From Planctomycetaceae bacterium (lineage in GTDB: Bacteria > Planctomycetota > Planctomycetia > Planctomycetales > Planctomycetaceae): a DNA stretch of 64,000 nt. The translations under genes were made by a program, and so were the position numbers. The stretch is taken from NCBI GenBank assembly GCA_020426325.1, contig JAGQQG010000006.1:34097-98096 (forward strand). Direction: 5' to 3'. The stretch's first letter is position 1. Each line of letters starts with the position of its first letter. The notes under the pieces were generated by a model. The model ran no database searches. It saw only the letters and a list, made by a program, of their open reading frames with translations, and was not told the origin of the DNA. Positions 54,601-62,734 of this stretch are shown piece after piece.

Positions 54601-54980
54601 TATCCCTTCGTATTCCCCTCAGCGTGCGCCAGTTCGACGATGCCGAGAAGTTGGTCACCCAGACGCGGGTAACGTCGTCGCAGGAGCTTCGCGACCTGCT
54701 CCAGTTGTCGCGTGCGCCAGACCCAGCGATGCCATTTGAGCGGGAAGGCGACCGCAAGACCGAGCGTTCCCGCCAGCAACAGGATCGTCCGCACGATCGC
54801 GGGCGTCTCGATGAAGCGGTCGATTACAAACAGTGCCACATACGACAGCAACAGTCCGAAGAGGCCCGCCAGCAGGCCTTCGCCCACCTTGATCCACCAC
54901 AGCCGACGGCGAAACGCATCCAACTGCGTCCGCATCCGTTCCGGGAGTTCAAAGCGACCCTTCGATGTGTGAACTTGCAT
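51645..54980 (-). CDS. DUF4175-like giant membrane protein
   Basis: The 1111-residue protein has three membrane helices near the N-terminus (about 30-56, 65-82 and 158-180, LGLLLSYVALFVI and GFAAGGLVALVALVLAL). A long region of beta-sandwich type follows (VVPYAEEFAFQAKLRDETEW, LTDMHVHITLPEYLQY), then coiled-coil helices with an acidic/proline linker, a CACNGQCPPG cysteine cluster, and a Gly-rich end. This is the DUF4175-like arrangement found downstream of MoxR/DUF58/VWA genes in planctomycetes and proteobacteria. The likely place is the inner membrane with a large periplasmic part. The reaction is unknown. Confidence 0.85.
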   Translation of the reverse strand: MQVHTSKGRFELPERMRTQLDAFRRRLWWIKVGEGLLAGLFGLLLSYVALFVIDRFIETPAIVRTILLLAGTLGLAVAFPLKWHRWVWRTRQLEQVAKLLRRRYPRLGDQLLGIVELAHAEGNTKGYSESLLRAAVAQVDEETSHQNFDEAVPNTGLRRWGFAAGGLVALVALVLALTPAAGLNTMARWLMPLSDTERYTFAQLDELPDKLVVPYAEEFAFQAKLRDETEWRPGKGSAQYGSQPPVTTELSEGAYDFTLPPQKESHSLKLAIGDARREIAIEPTMRPELTDMHVHITLPEYLQYTHELKQDLRGGKASLVKGSLVQLVATASRELAAATLDGTPQAIDGSTISSERHLVHESLAPELRWQDEFGLEGKQPLVLDLQATDDEPPTLSCAGGAFEHVLLESDVLTFQVKSTDDFGVKTIGMMWEGIEDPIHNPHPSNGEKVLLNGEPESVDLGSDVTFSAKREGIPPQTLKLRMFAVDYLPDRERVYSPTFVLHILSPEDHNIWLTRQLSKWFRTANEVYDKERQLHQTNASLQAMTAEELDRPETRKLIRSQASAERANGQRLGAVSRAGEGLIREAMKNDQFNPETLETWAEMLNALDDIAKKRMPSVSDLLTAAADGPAAKTTPSAKPPEPGESKSEASPSVGNNRNPASGKGGQQKTEGEAPRTPKVVDTESGFNEIKTPEEEEEEDQPPSPASASPLRLPGTTLVGGGPTPEKKPPKTPPEEQVAQAVEEQQELLDEFARVADELQRILDNLEGSTFVKRLKAASRRQMEVAGDMSTGLLDNFGVEARDVGEKASTHADNIANREQAQSDLIWNVQSDLEAYYQRVRDGKFKVVLDEMEQENPVGGISELGKTVRNNRTGRAIAGAEYWADNLDRWAEQLVGPACACNGQCPPGKADSLPPAVVLAVMKILEQEINLREETRAAEQARPTLEPAVHAERSTGLAVTQNEIGDQVVEAVDTIGALENAASFGREISLLNRVEIVMREAADLLGDAETGAPTIAAETEAIELLLQTKRINPKGGGGGGATPGGGGTGDTEESALALLGDGNEQNAQAVDRTTGQATGVSGRQFPAEYRTGLDAYFGAIEGTRNLNTESSP

Positions 54981-55024
54981 GTTGTGTCCATGATCGGGTA
55001 GCGATTGTCAGCCGAGCGAATCTC

Positions 55025-55059
55025 CGTTTAGCCGCACATTTCAAATGTGCAGCTAAACG
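55025..55059. repeat. Perfect-arm hairpin between VWA and DUF4175 genes
   Basis: CGTTTAGC-C-GCACATTT-C-AAATGTGC-A-GCTAAACG, a 17-bp stem with one mismatch and a 1-base centre. It begins 6 bases after the VWA-like gene stop. No T-tract follows on the minus strand, so it may be a mRNA-stabilising or attenuating hairpin, or a dispersed repeat. Confidence 0.7.
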
Positions 55060-55065
55060 CCAAAA

Positions 55066-57264
55066 TCATATTACACCCGTCAGCTTGCGTCCCGTCCAGA
55101 ACAGTCCGAGCAGAACGATGAGAAAACCGGCCCAAACCGGGTGACACCACAGCCTGAGACGCCGGATGGATGCCTGTGGTTCCGGTAAAGCGGCCAGTCG
55201 CTCGGTCAGTTGAGACAGTTCGGTCACCTGCAACACTTGTCCCCCCGTAATCGCAGCGATCTCGTTCAACACGTCGATCCGGGCCGGCTGACCGATTCGC
55301 TCTCGACGAATGTTACGCACTGCGAGCGTCGTCTCCAGCGTCGCGTCACTCTCGCGCGAGCTGAGTGTGAGCTTGTACTCACCCGCATCGTCTGGGGTGA
55401 AGGCCCCCTGATAGAGACCCCATTCATCCTCCGGAGCGAGCCGGACTGTCTCCGACTCCCCATCAGGTCCGACGACACTGACCGAAACATGTCCCCCCTG
55501 AAGCGGCTCGCCCGTGCTCTGCATCACATTGGCGAACAGGGCGACCGTGTCCCCCGACTTCGGACGGTCCGGCGAGTAAAACAACCGCATGGTCTCCCCC
55601 TGTGCCATGCTGCGCTGGTAGGCCATCCAGCGCGCGACCTGTCCCCAGAAGCGATAGTGGTATTTGTCTTCAACTCCTTCCCGCCAGCGCCAGGCGCTGT
55701 CCGTTCCAAGGTACAGAATCTTCCCCGTTCCGTACGTTCGAGTTACCAGCAACGGAACGCGGCCGAACTCCGTCGACTGCGACTGATGGACAGCCAGCAC
55801 CTCGGAACCGGCTCGCGGTCGGTTCGCGGCCGCGAACCATTGGAACCCGGGCAGCGTTTCCCACAGACGGATGTTCGCGTCCTCCGTGTCTTCCAGTTGT
55901 GTAAGCAGGCTGCGACGCCCCGCCTCGGTCAACTCCATGTGAGCGGGGACTTGTGCTCCCCAACCACGAGGCTGCGACGGATCGAGCACGACCGGGTACA
56001 ACTCCTCCAGTTCGGTTCCGACGAATGACAACTGGGCCCCACGCATGCCGGGCATCCAGACCAGACCCGACGCATGACTCTGCACGAGTGCTTTGATCAG
56101 CCGGCAGTCCTCCAATGTGAGTTGTCCCGCTTCGACGCCCACGTCGCCGAGAAACACCACATCATATTCCGACAACTCGTCCATCGTGCCGGGGAACGCT
56201 TTGAGGTACCCCTTGCCGCCACCGACTTTGCTCAGCCCCGGATGAAACAGCAGACACGACACCTCGACACCCGGATCTCGCTCCAGCGCATTCCGCAGAT
56301 ACCGGTACTCCCAACGTGGCAACGACTCGACCAGCAACACCCGTAACTCTTCCGTGCGAATCGCGATCGGCACGACTCGTTCGTTGTTCTCCGGGATGAC
56401 CTCCGCCCGGTCGACTGGCACCTTAACCGTCAACTCGTACTCACCCTCTTCGTAGGGCGTCCACAACAGCGAGTCATTCAACTGTCCCATCGCGGGGATC
56501 GTCACCTGTGATGTCACTGCTTCGCCGGAGGACGTTGTCAGCGTGACGGTCGCGGTTGTCTCGCGCGGAAGTGAACTGTCGATCACGAACGGAATCCGCA
56601 ACGCCTTTCCCGCGACTCCAAACGTCGGCGCATCAACTCGTAAGAGATCGAGATCCGGCAGCCGCGAGTCACTTCCCTGAGCCACCGCAATGACGGGCAC
56701 CCCCTTTTTCCGCAACTCGCTCGCTGCCCGCACAGGAGGCTCACCCGCGTTCCAGTCGCCGTCTGTCGTGAGCACGACCGCCGCCAGGTTGTCATGTTTC
56801 TTCAGGGCATCAGTCAATGCGAGGTTCAGGTCCGATCCTTCAGCCGGCTCCGGCAGCGAAGACGAGAACGATTCCTGCACGACGTCAAAGCGACTGGTGA
56901 GTGATTGCCAGAAAGTCTCGTCCTGAAGTGCCGCAGCCGCTTCGGCTCGCGTTCGCGGCAGGGTCGAGGGGTTCGCAGCGTCGACGACATCCCGCGTCTC
57001 CATGCTGCGGGAAATGTCGGTGAGCACCAGGACTGACGGACGCGATTCCGGTCGATACTCCGTCAGCCATTCCGGCTGCAGGAGTGTTATTGCGATGAGA
57101 CTCACGATCAGCAGACGCAGCCCCTCCATCAGTCCGGTCGTCGGCCGGTAACCGCTGCGCCGCCACGCCAGCACACACACGACGACCGTCGCACCGATCG
57201 TCAGCACCCCGAGCAATATGGCTGCGGGAGTCGCCTGAAATGTGAGTGACTGCGATGCGTTCAT
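55066..57264 (-). CDS. VWA / glutamine-amidotransferase-like membrane protein
   Basis: Its ATG overlaps the upstream BatA-like stop (57261) by four bases, ATGA. The 732-residue protein has membrane helices at about 14-34 and 45-60 and one at the C-terminus (VWAGFLIVLLGLFWTGRKL). A von Willebrand A-like region starts VLVLTDISRSM (DxSxS-like, here DISRS) and the middle has a class I amidotransferase-like fold (LRVLLVESLPRWEYRYLRNA, DVVFLGDVGVE, GLVWMPGMRG) lacking a catalytic cysteine there. The domain set equals those of planctomycete BatA-operon proteins. Probably a protein-interaction platform in the envelope. Confidence 0.85.
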   Translation of the reverse strand: MNASQSLTFQATPAAILLGVLTIGATVVVCVLAWRRSGYRPTTGLMEGLRLLIVSLIAITLLQPEWLTEYRPESRPSVLVLTDISRSMETRDVVDAANPSTLPRTRAEAAAALQDETFWQSLTSRFDVVQESFSSSLPEPAEGSDLNLALTDALKKHDNLAAVVLTTDGDWNAGEPPVRAASELRKKGVPVIAVAQGSDSRLPDLDLLRVDAPTFGVAGKALRIPFVIDSSLPRETTATVTLTTSSGEAVTSQVTIPAMGQLNDSLLWTPYEEGEYELTVKVPVDRAEVIPENNERVVPIAIRTEELRVLLVESLPRWEYRYLRNALERDPGVEVSCLLFHPGLSKVGGGKGYLKAFPGTMDELSEYDVVFLGDVGVEAGQLTLEDCRLIKALVQSHASGLVWMPGMRGAQLSFVGTELEELYPVVLDPSQPRGWGAQVPAHMELTEAGRRSLLTQLEDTEDANIRLWETLPGFQWFAAANRPRAGSEVLAVHQSQSTEFGRVPLLVTRTYGTGKILYLGTDSAWRWREGVEDKYHYRFWGQVARWMAYQRSMAQGETMRLFYSPDRPKSGDTVALFANVMQSTGEPLQGGHVSVSVVGPDGESETVRLAPEDEWGLYQGAFTPDDAGEYKLTLSSRESDATLETTLAVRNIRRERIGQPARIDVLNEIAAITGGQVLQVTELSQLTERLAALPEPQASIRRLRLWCHPVWAGFLIVLLGLFWTGRKLTGVI

Positions 57265-59249
57265 GTGGGCACGGACTCCTTCCGCTCCGGCAGACAGAGA
57301 AACGCTTCCATCAGCATCGCCAGCACCATCACAGTCAGCACGGCCCGCCAGACTTCACTGGTGAGCGCCCCGGAACTCCCCGCCTGTTGCTCAACATGTC
57401 GAAAGTCGAGTCCGTTGAACAGCCCGTTGACCTGATCAGCGTCCAACACAGCCGCAAGGTCTTCCGCCGCTGGACGCACAAGTGCGATCTGCCGTTCCCC
57501 CAGTGAGTACGCACCCGCGTTCATCCAACGTTGGGACAGGAGCACTGCGTTCAACGACTCATCGAGCGGTTGCCAGTTTTCGATAGCCTTTGCGTCTGGT
57601 GACCCGGCATCGACGGACCGAGATTGCGACTGTGCCTCCGCACCGATCGTCAGTGCCCGTTGGAGACTCACGTACAATGCGACCCCATCCTGTGCCAGAC
57701 TCGACTTTCCCCAGACGGGCAGCGTTGTCCAGAAGTATGCCGGGCCATCACTGTTCGTGACCCGTAACAGCAACGGAGAGCCATCATCCAGCTGCGCAAG
57801 AACCCGCCCCGGCTCGCCAACCAGTTTTCGATACGCATCGGTTCTGAGATCGCCCAAGCCGATCGGCTCACCACTGCTGGTATCCGCGAGCAGATCGCTT
57901 TCACGCCGCCATGTGGTGACACGATGCGGCTCGGCTCCAGCGGATTCTTGCCACTCTCCCCACTGGAAATCAAAGATGGCATTATCGCCGCCCCGGTCCG
58001 GGGGGAAGAAGAGGGCCGGTCTTCCACTCCTGACGAATGCCTGTATCTGATCCGACAGCACCCCGTCCGGGAGTTCGGCCTGCCAGATCAGGAGCGAGAC
58101 GTTCTCCAGTTCCACTTCCTCAGCACGATTAGCTTCGATGAGTTGAGCCTCGTATGAGATGCCCGCATCCAGCGGAGCGGTCGCAGCAATCCGCAGGGCG
58201 TCCGCGACCTGTGCATCCTCGTAAACGATGACGGTCCGATGCACGGGTGAATCGCTGAAGACGAAGTAGCTCGTATTGTCGATCAGATTCTCGTCCGCAG
58301 GGATGTCGACACGTCCCCATCCACCTGCAAGCTCGTCTTCAATCGGAATTCGATGGCCCTGCAACAGTGCGGAGTCACCGGAAAGCTCCATGTTGAAAGT
58401 CGAACGCACGCCGTTGATCACAAGCTCACAGGGGACGCTCTGCGGTGCTAAGCTGTCTCCTTCTCGCTGCAGGACGACGTCAAACTGCACCTCCTGTTCC
58501 CCTTTCGCACCCCGCTTCTGCACGTTTTCGATTCGCACCGCCAAATTGTCCGACGCACGTTCTGCGTATGACAGCAGGAAGAACTTCACCCCTTCCAACG
58601 GTTGAAACTTCTCCCGCGCAGTTGCCCACCGTCCATCGTTCACATTCCAGTCGTGCTCACGCAGGTCTGAGCAGATCCAGATGTCCGTGCGACCGGTCAG
58701 ATTCGCCGTGACATACTCCAGTGCTGTTTCCAGCATGCCCGGGATGTCAGAAGAGGTCGCGGTCGGTGACGTGTCGAGCAACTCATTCAACGGCTGTCCC
58801 GGATCGATTTCACGGGCGACGTTATCCACACTCTCGATCAGCACGAGTCGTGAACCACTCCCGGTGTTTTCCAGCATTGAGGACAGTTGTGAGAGTGCCG
58901 CTTGCCTTTTGGAGACGCGCGAGTTCAAGTCGGTCTGCTCCATACTGGCCGAGCGATCGAGCAGAATGATGGTTGTCTCGACTTGACCTCCAATGGCCAG
59001 CCCCAGCCAACCGGATGTCAGGGGTCGTGCAAAGGCGAAAAGCAGAGCTGCGATCGCGAGCATTCGCATGGCCATAATCAGCCAGAACCGGAGTTTGGCC
59101 ATACCTCGTGTGAGCCGCTTGGCATCGAGCAGGAACATCATGGCCCCCCACTCCACCTTCCGATGCCGCCACCGATTGATCAGATGGATCAAGATCGGCA
59201 GCGCCACGAGAGGCAGTCCGGCAAGCAGAATGGGCTGCAGAAAAGTCAT
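57261..59249 (-). CDS. BatA-like membrane protein with VWA domain
   Basis: The N-terminus has the BatA/TIGR02226-type anchor: MTFLQPILLAGLPLVALPIL, IHLINRWRHRKVEWGAMMFL, and a second helix (FWLIMAMRMLAIAALLFAFA). The VWA domain follows with ETTIILLDRSASM (MIDAS DxSxS), WICSDLREHDW and a large adhesin-like C-terminal region, then a last membrane helix (VWRAVLTVMVLAMLMEAFL). No ribosome binding site is evident before the ATG; the region is C/T-rich. It is the second gene of the MoxR-DUF58 unit and overlaps the next gene by four bases. Confidence 0.88.
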   Translation of the reverse strand: MTFLQPILLAGLPLVALPILIHLINRWRHRKVEWGAMMFLLDAKRLTRGMAKLRFWLIMAMRMLAIAALLFAFARPLTSGWLGLAIGGQVETTIILLDRSASMEQTDLNSRVSKRQAALSQLSSMLENTGSGSRLVLIESVDNVAREIDPGQPLNELLDTSPTATSSDIPGMLETALEYVTANLTGRTDIWICSDLREHDWNVNDGRWATAREKFQPLEGVKFFLLSYAERASDNLAVRIENVQKRGAKGEQEVQFDVVLQREGDSLAPQSVPCELVINGVRSTFNMELSGDSALLQGHRIPIEDELAGGWGRVDIPADENLIDNTSYFVFSDSPVHRTVIVYEDAQVADALRIAATAPLDAGISYEAQLIEANRAEEVELENVSLLIWQAELPDGVLSDQIQAFVRSGRPALFFPPDRGGDNAIFDFQWGEWQESAGAEPHRVTTWRRESDLLADTSSGEPIGLGDLRTDAYRKLVGEPGRVLAQLDDGSPLLLRVTNSDGPAYFWTTLPVWGKSSLAQDGVALYVSLQRALTIGAEAQSQSRSVDAGSPDAKAIENWQPLDESLNAVLLSQRWMNAGAYSLGERQIALVRPAAEDLAAVLDADQVNGLFNGLDFRHVEQQAGSSGALTSEVWRAVLTVMVLAMLMEAFLCLPERKESVPT

Positions 59250-59252
59250 TGT

Positions 59253-59381
59253 TGGAGGGAGTAGTGAGTGGGGAGTAGGGAGTAGTAGTGGGGCGAAGGA
59301 CTCGGCTGCGCGATTTGGTGTGAAGATTGAGATGACGTTGATCTGAGCACTATTCCCTAGTCCCTATGCTCTATTCCCTAT
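59253..59381. repeat. GA-rich and complementary CT-rich repeat pair in operon gap
   Basis: A GAGTAGTGGG-type purine string (59253-59294) and a TATTCCCTAGTCCCTAT-type pyrimidine string (59350-59381) lie in the 128-base gap between the DUF58 and BatA-like genes. They are imperfectly complementary, and the right one includes the DUF58 stop codon. Simple dispersed repeat; no role is shown. Confidence 0.5.
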
Positions 59382-60277
59382 CGTGACTTCTTCGGCGTGC
59401 GAGACAGCAGGAACCTTGCGAGGACGTCGCCGTACGGTTCATCGAGCGCGACACGGTGATAGTCGACGCGGGCTTCCCGGACGACTTCGGTGAGGCTTTC
59501 CAGGTAGTTATGCAGAGCTGTCCGGTACTGCTGAGCGATCATCGTTGGGTCGGCGAGAATGGATGCTCCCCCTTCGAGGTCGACGAAGCGGATCGGTCGA
59601 TCGAACTCGAAGTCAATCTCCTTCTGCTCCAACAGGTGGAAGACGGACGCATCGTGTTTCCGGAACCGCAGATGCTGAAAGGCCTCCCCCAGTTCTTCGG
59701 GATTGACGAACAGGTCCGAGATGATCACGAACAGCGCTCGTTGGGGCACCTTCTCCGCGGCTTCGTGCAGAGCCTCAACGAGGCCCGTCTCGCCGGACGC
59801 TTTCAGCATAGCCAATTCGTCGAGGACCGTGCCGAGGTGAGTCGCGTTTCGCTTGGGGTCAATGTGATGTGCGATGCCCGCGCCTGCACAATACAGACCC
59901 ACGGCATCCCCCTGATTGGCTGCGAGGTAAGCCAGCGTCCCCGCCAGTCGTTTGGCATAGTCGAGCTTGCTCATCCCTCCGGCGGAGTACCGCATCGATC
60001 CGCTCGTGTCGACGACGACACAGAGACGCAGGTTCGTGTCAGCCTCAAACTGCTTGACGTAGTACCGGTCGCTGCGTCCATGCACTCGCCAGTCGAGCCG
60101 CCGCAGGTCATCTCCCGGTGCGTACTCACGATAGGCTGCAAACTCCAGACTCGACCCACGGATTGGACTCCGATGCCGTCCTGAGACATTGCCCAGCATG
60201 GGAAAGCGGGCATGCAAGGACAGCGGCGCGAGCCTCGCCAGCACGTCGGGATCCAGAAAGTCGCGTTGATCTTGCAT
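59378..60277 (-). CDS. DUF58 domain protein
   Basis: The 299-residue soluble protein has the DUF58 marks: ARFPMLGNVSGRHRSPIRGS, SLEFAAYREYAPGDDLRRLDW, RVHGRSDRYYVKQFEADTN, LRLCVVVDTSGSMRYS (VWA-like MIDAS) and FVIISDLFVNPEELGEAFQ. DUF58 proteins act with MoxR AAA+ chaperones, presumably loading or maturing VWA proteins. It is 52 bases downstream of the MoxR gene. It has no membrane helix. Confidence 0.92.
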   Translation of the reverse strand: MQDQRDFLDPDVLARLAPLSLHARFPMLGNVSGRHRSPIRGSSLEFAAYREYAPGDDLRRLDWRVHGRSDRYYVKQFEADTNLRLCVVVDTSGSMRYSAGGMSKLDYAKRLAGTLAYLAANQGDAVGLYCAGAGIAHHIDPKRNATHLGTVLDELAMLKASGETGLVEALHEAAEKVPQRALFVIISDLFVNPEELGEAFQHLRFRKHDASVFHLLEQKEIDFEFDRPIRFVDLEGGASILADPTMIAQQYRTALHNYLESLTEVVREARVDYHRVALDEPYGDVLARFLLSRTPKKSR

Positions 60278-60329
60278 GATGTGGTGATTGACGAAGAGGA
60301 TGGCAGCGAGAGTGACTCAAAACCTGCGA

Positions 60330-61352
60330 CTAGCCTTCTGCCTGCAACTCTTCGACGAGCCTGCGGACGACATCTCGACTCGTGACTCCCTGGCTCTCTG
60401 CTGTAAACGTCGTGATCACGCGATGCGTCAGAACGGGCTCTGCGACGGCAATGACGTCTTCCTGTCGGACGAGATAGCTCCCCTGCAGAGCTGCCCGTGC
60501 CTTGGCCCCGAGAACCAGGTACTGTACGGCTCGCGGACCGGCTCCCCAGCCGACCAAGGGTTTCAGCCAATCGGGAGCGTCCTCTGACTTGGGGCGCGTC
60601 CTGCGGGTGAGGTCGACTGCGAACTCGTAGACGTGCTGGGGCACAGGCATGCGGCGAACGACCGACTGGAACATCTGCACTGTGTCGCCGTGGATCACTT
60701 CATTCAGCTTGGGCACTTCCTCGCCGGTCGTCTTCTGCGAGATTTCCAGTTCCTCATCCCGGTCCGGATAATCCATTTCGATCAGGAACATGAACCGGTC
60801 GAGCTGGGCCTCAGGCAGCGGGTACGTTCCTTCCTGTTCGATAGGGTTCTGCGTCGCCAGGACGAAGAACGGTGGAGCGAGTTTGTAGCTCCGACCGAGC
60901 ACGGTGACTCGATGTTCCTGCATGGCCTCCAGCATGGCGGCCTGCGTTTTCGACGGGGCCCGGTTGATTTCGTCCGCCAGGACAATGTTGGCGAAGATCG
61001 GCCCCTTGACGAACTCAAACTCCCTGCGGCCATCACCCGATGCCTGCAGGATGTCTGTCCCGGTGATGTCCATCGGCATCAAGTCGGGGGTGAACTGAAT
61101 GCGGCTGAAGTCCAAGGCCATCGTCTCGGCCAGCCTGCTGATGAGCAGCGTTTTCGCCAGTCCGGGAACCCCCATCAGCAGGGCATGACCTCGGGAGAAC
61201 AGGCAGATCGCCAGCTGTTCGATGACCGACTTCTGCCCGACGATGATCTGCGCTAACTCGGCCTGCAAACGTTCGTAGTCAACTCGAAGTTCGTCCACTT
61301 TCGCGACATCGTCCTCTTGGAGTGTCGTCGGCGTGTCTGTCGCGATGGCCAT
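60330..61352 (-). CDS. MoxR-family AAA+ ATPase
   Basis: ATG at 61352 follows GGAGA. The 340-residue product has Walker A LLMGVPGLAKT, Walker B LADEINRAPSKTQAAMLEAM, a QNPIEQEGTYPLPEAQLDRF sensor/arginine block and the C-terminal helical lid. MoxR proteins remodel or insert metal in VWA proteins. It leads a run of seven further minus-strand genes down to 46200 (DUF58, BatA-like, VWA-like, DUF4175-like, secreted unknown, prenyltransferase-repeat and TlpA-ended), which I read as one envelope unit. Confidence 0.92.
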   Translation of the reverse strand: MAIATDTPTTLQEDDVAKVDELRVDYERLQAELAQIIVGQKSVIEQLAICLFSRGHALLMGVPGLAKTLLISRLAETMALDFSRIQFTPDLMPMDITGTDILQASGDGRREFEFVKGPIFANIVLADEINRAPSKTQAAMLEAMQEHRVTVLGRSYKLAPPFFVLATQNPIEQEGTYPLPEAQLDRFMFLIEMDYPDRDEELEISQKTTGEEVPKLNEVIHGDTVQMFQSVVRRMPVPQHVYEFAVDLTRRTRPKSEDAPDWLKPLVGWGAGPRAVQYLVLGAKARAALQGSYLVRQEDVIAVAEPVLTHRVITTFTAESQGVTSRDVVRRLVEELQAEG

Positions 61353-61607
61353 GCAGCAGTCTCCGGGGTGCGTGATGTGTCGCGGAACTCGCACGAGGTC
61401 AGGGTTGATGCGAATCCGGCTCCGAGTGATGACGCCTCAAACGAACGGTTCGTTCCCCCGAAAGGGAACATTCAAGGTCTATCCGCGAACCGGGCAAGAT
61501 GCAAGCAGCAGCCGACTGTCGCGAGGGATGCATCGAGCAGTTACGATGGATTGTGCACCGAATAGTGAAATGTGTTTCAGCGAAATCCAGAAGACGTTGA
61601 GGTCACG

Positions 61608-62597
61608 ATGGCGAAGATCAAGTACGGGCAAGTCGGGGTTGGTCATCCGCATGCAAGTAAAATCAGTGCATATCGCGAGTCAGATGAATGGGACGTCGTC
61701 GGGGTGGTGGAGCCGGATGACCAACTGCGGGCGAAGGCTCAACAACAGGATGCGTACCGTGACGTCAACTGGATGACCTTTGAAGAACTGCTCAATGTGC
61801 CTGATTTGCAGGTGGTCGGCGTCGAGACGAAGGTCGCAGGCCTCCTTGATGTAGCAGAGCAGTGCATCGCGGCCGACAAACACATTCACCTCGACAAGCC
61901 GGCGGGGAATGACCTAGCACTGTACCGTCGCATTCTCGATGAGGCAGCACGGAAACATCTGGCAGTCCAGATGGGTTACATGTATCGGTACAATCCCGGC
62001 GTGGTGATGTTGCGGGACTTCCTCAGTCGTGGATGGATGGGACAGCCGTTCGAGTTGCACGCTGTGATGAGCAAGAAGATGGACGCCTCTGCCCGGCAGG
62101 GGATGCTGCAATACATCGGGGGGACAATGTTCGATCTGGGCGGGCACCTCATCGATCTGGTCGTCGGCTTTCTCGGCGAGCCGGTGAAGGTTCATCCGTT
62201 CGTCCAGCACTCCTCACCGATTGATGACGGTCTGCGGGATAACATGCTGGCTGTCTTCGAGTATCCCCAAGCGACAGCGACTATCCGCACGAGTCTGAAC
62301 GAAGTCGAAGGCTTCGCCCGCAGGCATCTCACACTTTGCGGAACCGAGGGGACATTCCACATGCAGCCGCTGGATGACCCGGAGGCGAAGGTGGCCTTCT
62401 CACAGCCACACGGCAAATACCAGAAGGGATATCAGGACGTTACCCTTCCCAAGTATCGCCGCTATGTGGCCGACGTCGCCGATCTCGCACAGATCGTCAG
62501 AGGTGAGAAAGACGCGAATTTCTCCTATGAACACGACTATGCTGTGCAGAAATCTCTGTTCCTCGCGTGCGGCCTGCCGGTTGATGGTCGAGCTTGA
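61608..62597 (+). CDS. Gfo/Idh/MocA-family oxidoreductase
   Basis: ATG at 61608 follows GAGG. The N-terminal Rossmann domain begins MAKIKYGQVGVGHPHASKIS (G-x-G-x-P-H in place of the usual G-x-G-x-x-G), with HIHLDKPAGND equal to the EKP motif (here DKP). The C-terminal domain has GYMYRYNPGVVMLRDFL, and GGTMFDLGGHLIDLVVGFLG, the family substrate-binding helix with catalytic histidine. Such enzymes oxidise or epimerise sugars with NAD(P). It precedes a sulfatase and could belong to sulfated-sugar breakdown, which is inference from position. Confidence 0.85.
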   Translation: MAKIKYGQVGVGHPHASKISAYRESDEWDVVGVVEPDDQLRAKAQQQDAYRDVNWMTFEELLNVPDLQVVGVETKVAGLLDVAEQCIAADKHIHLDKPAGNDLALYRRILDEAARKHLAVQMGYMYRYNPGVVMLRDFLSRGWMGQPFELHAVMSKKMDASARQGMLQYIGGTMFDLGGHLIDLVVGFLGEPVKVHPFVQHSSPIDDGLRDNMLAVFEYPQATATIRTSLNEVEGFARRHLTLCGTEGTFHMQPLDDPEAKVAFSQPHGKYQKGYQDVTLPKYRRYVADVADLAQIVRGEKDANFSYEHDYAVQKSLFLACGLPVDGRA

Positions 62598-62608
62598 ATC
62601 TATAACCG

Positions 62609-62734
62609 CCAAGACGCCAAGGTTGTCAAGAGTCTTGGATTTGACAGACGCTCCGAACCCCGATTGCAAGTGCCCATGAGTCGAATCCGTGCGACTACCA
62701 ATGCTTCTCAGGCTTGGCGTCCTTGGCGTCTTGG
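62609..62734. repeat. Inverted repeat of a dispersed 14-mer
   Basis: CCAAGACGCCAAGG (62609-62622) and CCTTGGCGTCTTGG (62721-62734) are exact reverse complements 98 bases apart. The right arm is inside the predicted signal peptide coding region of the sulfatase (encoding about RPWRLG). It looks like a dispersed planctomycete repeat. Confidence 0.75.
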
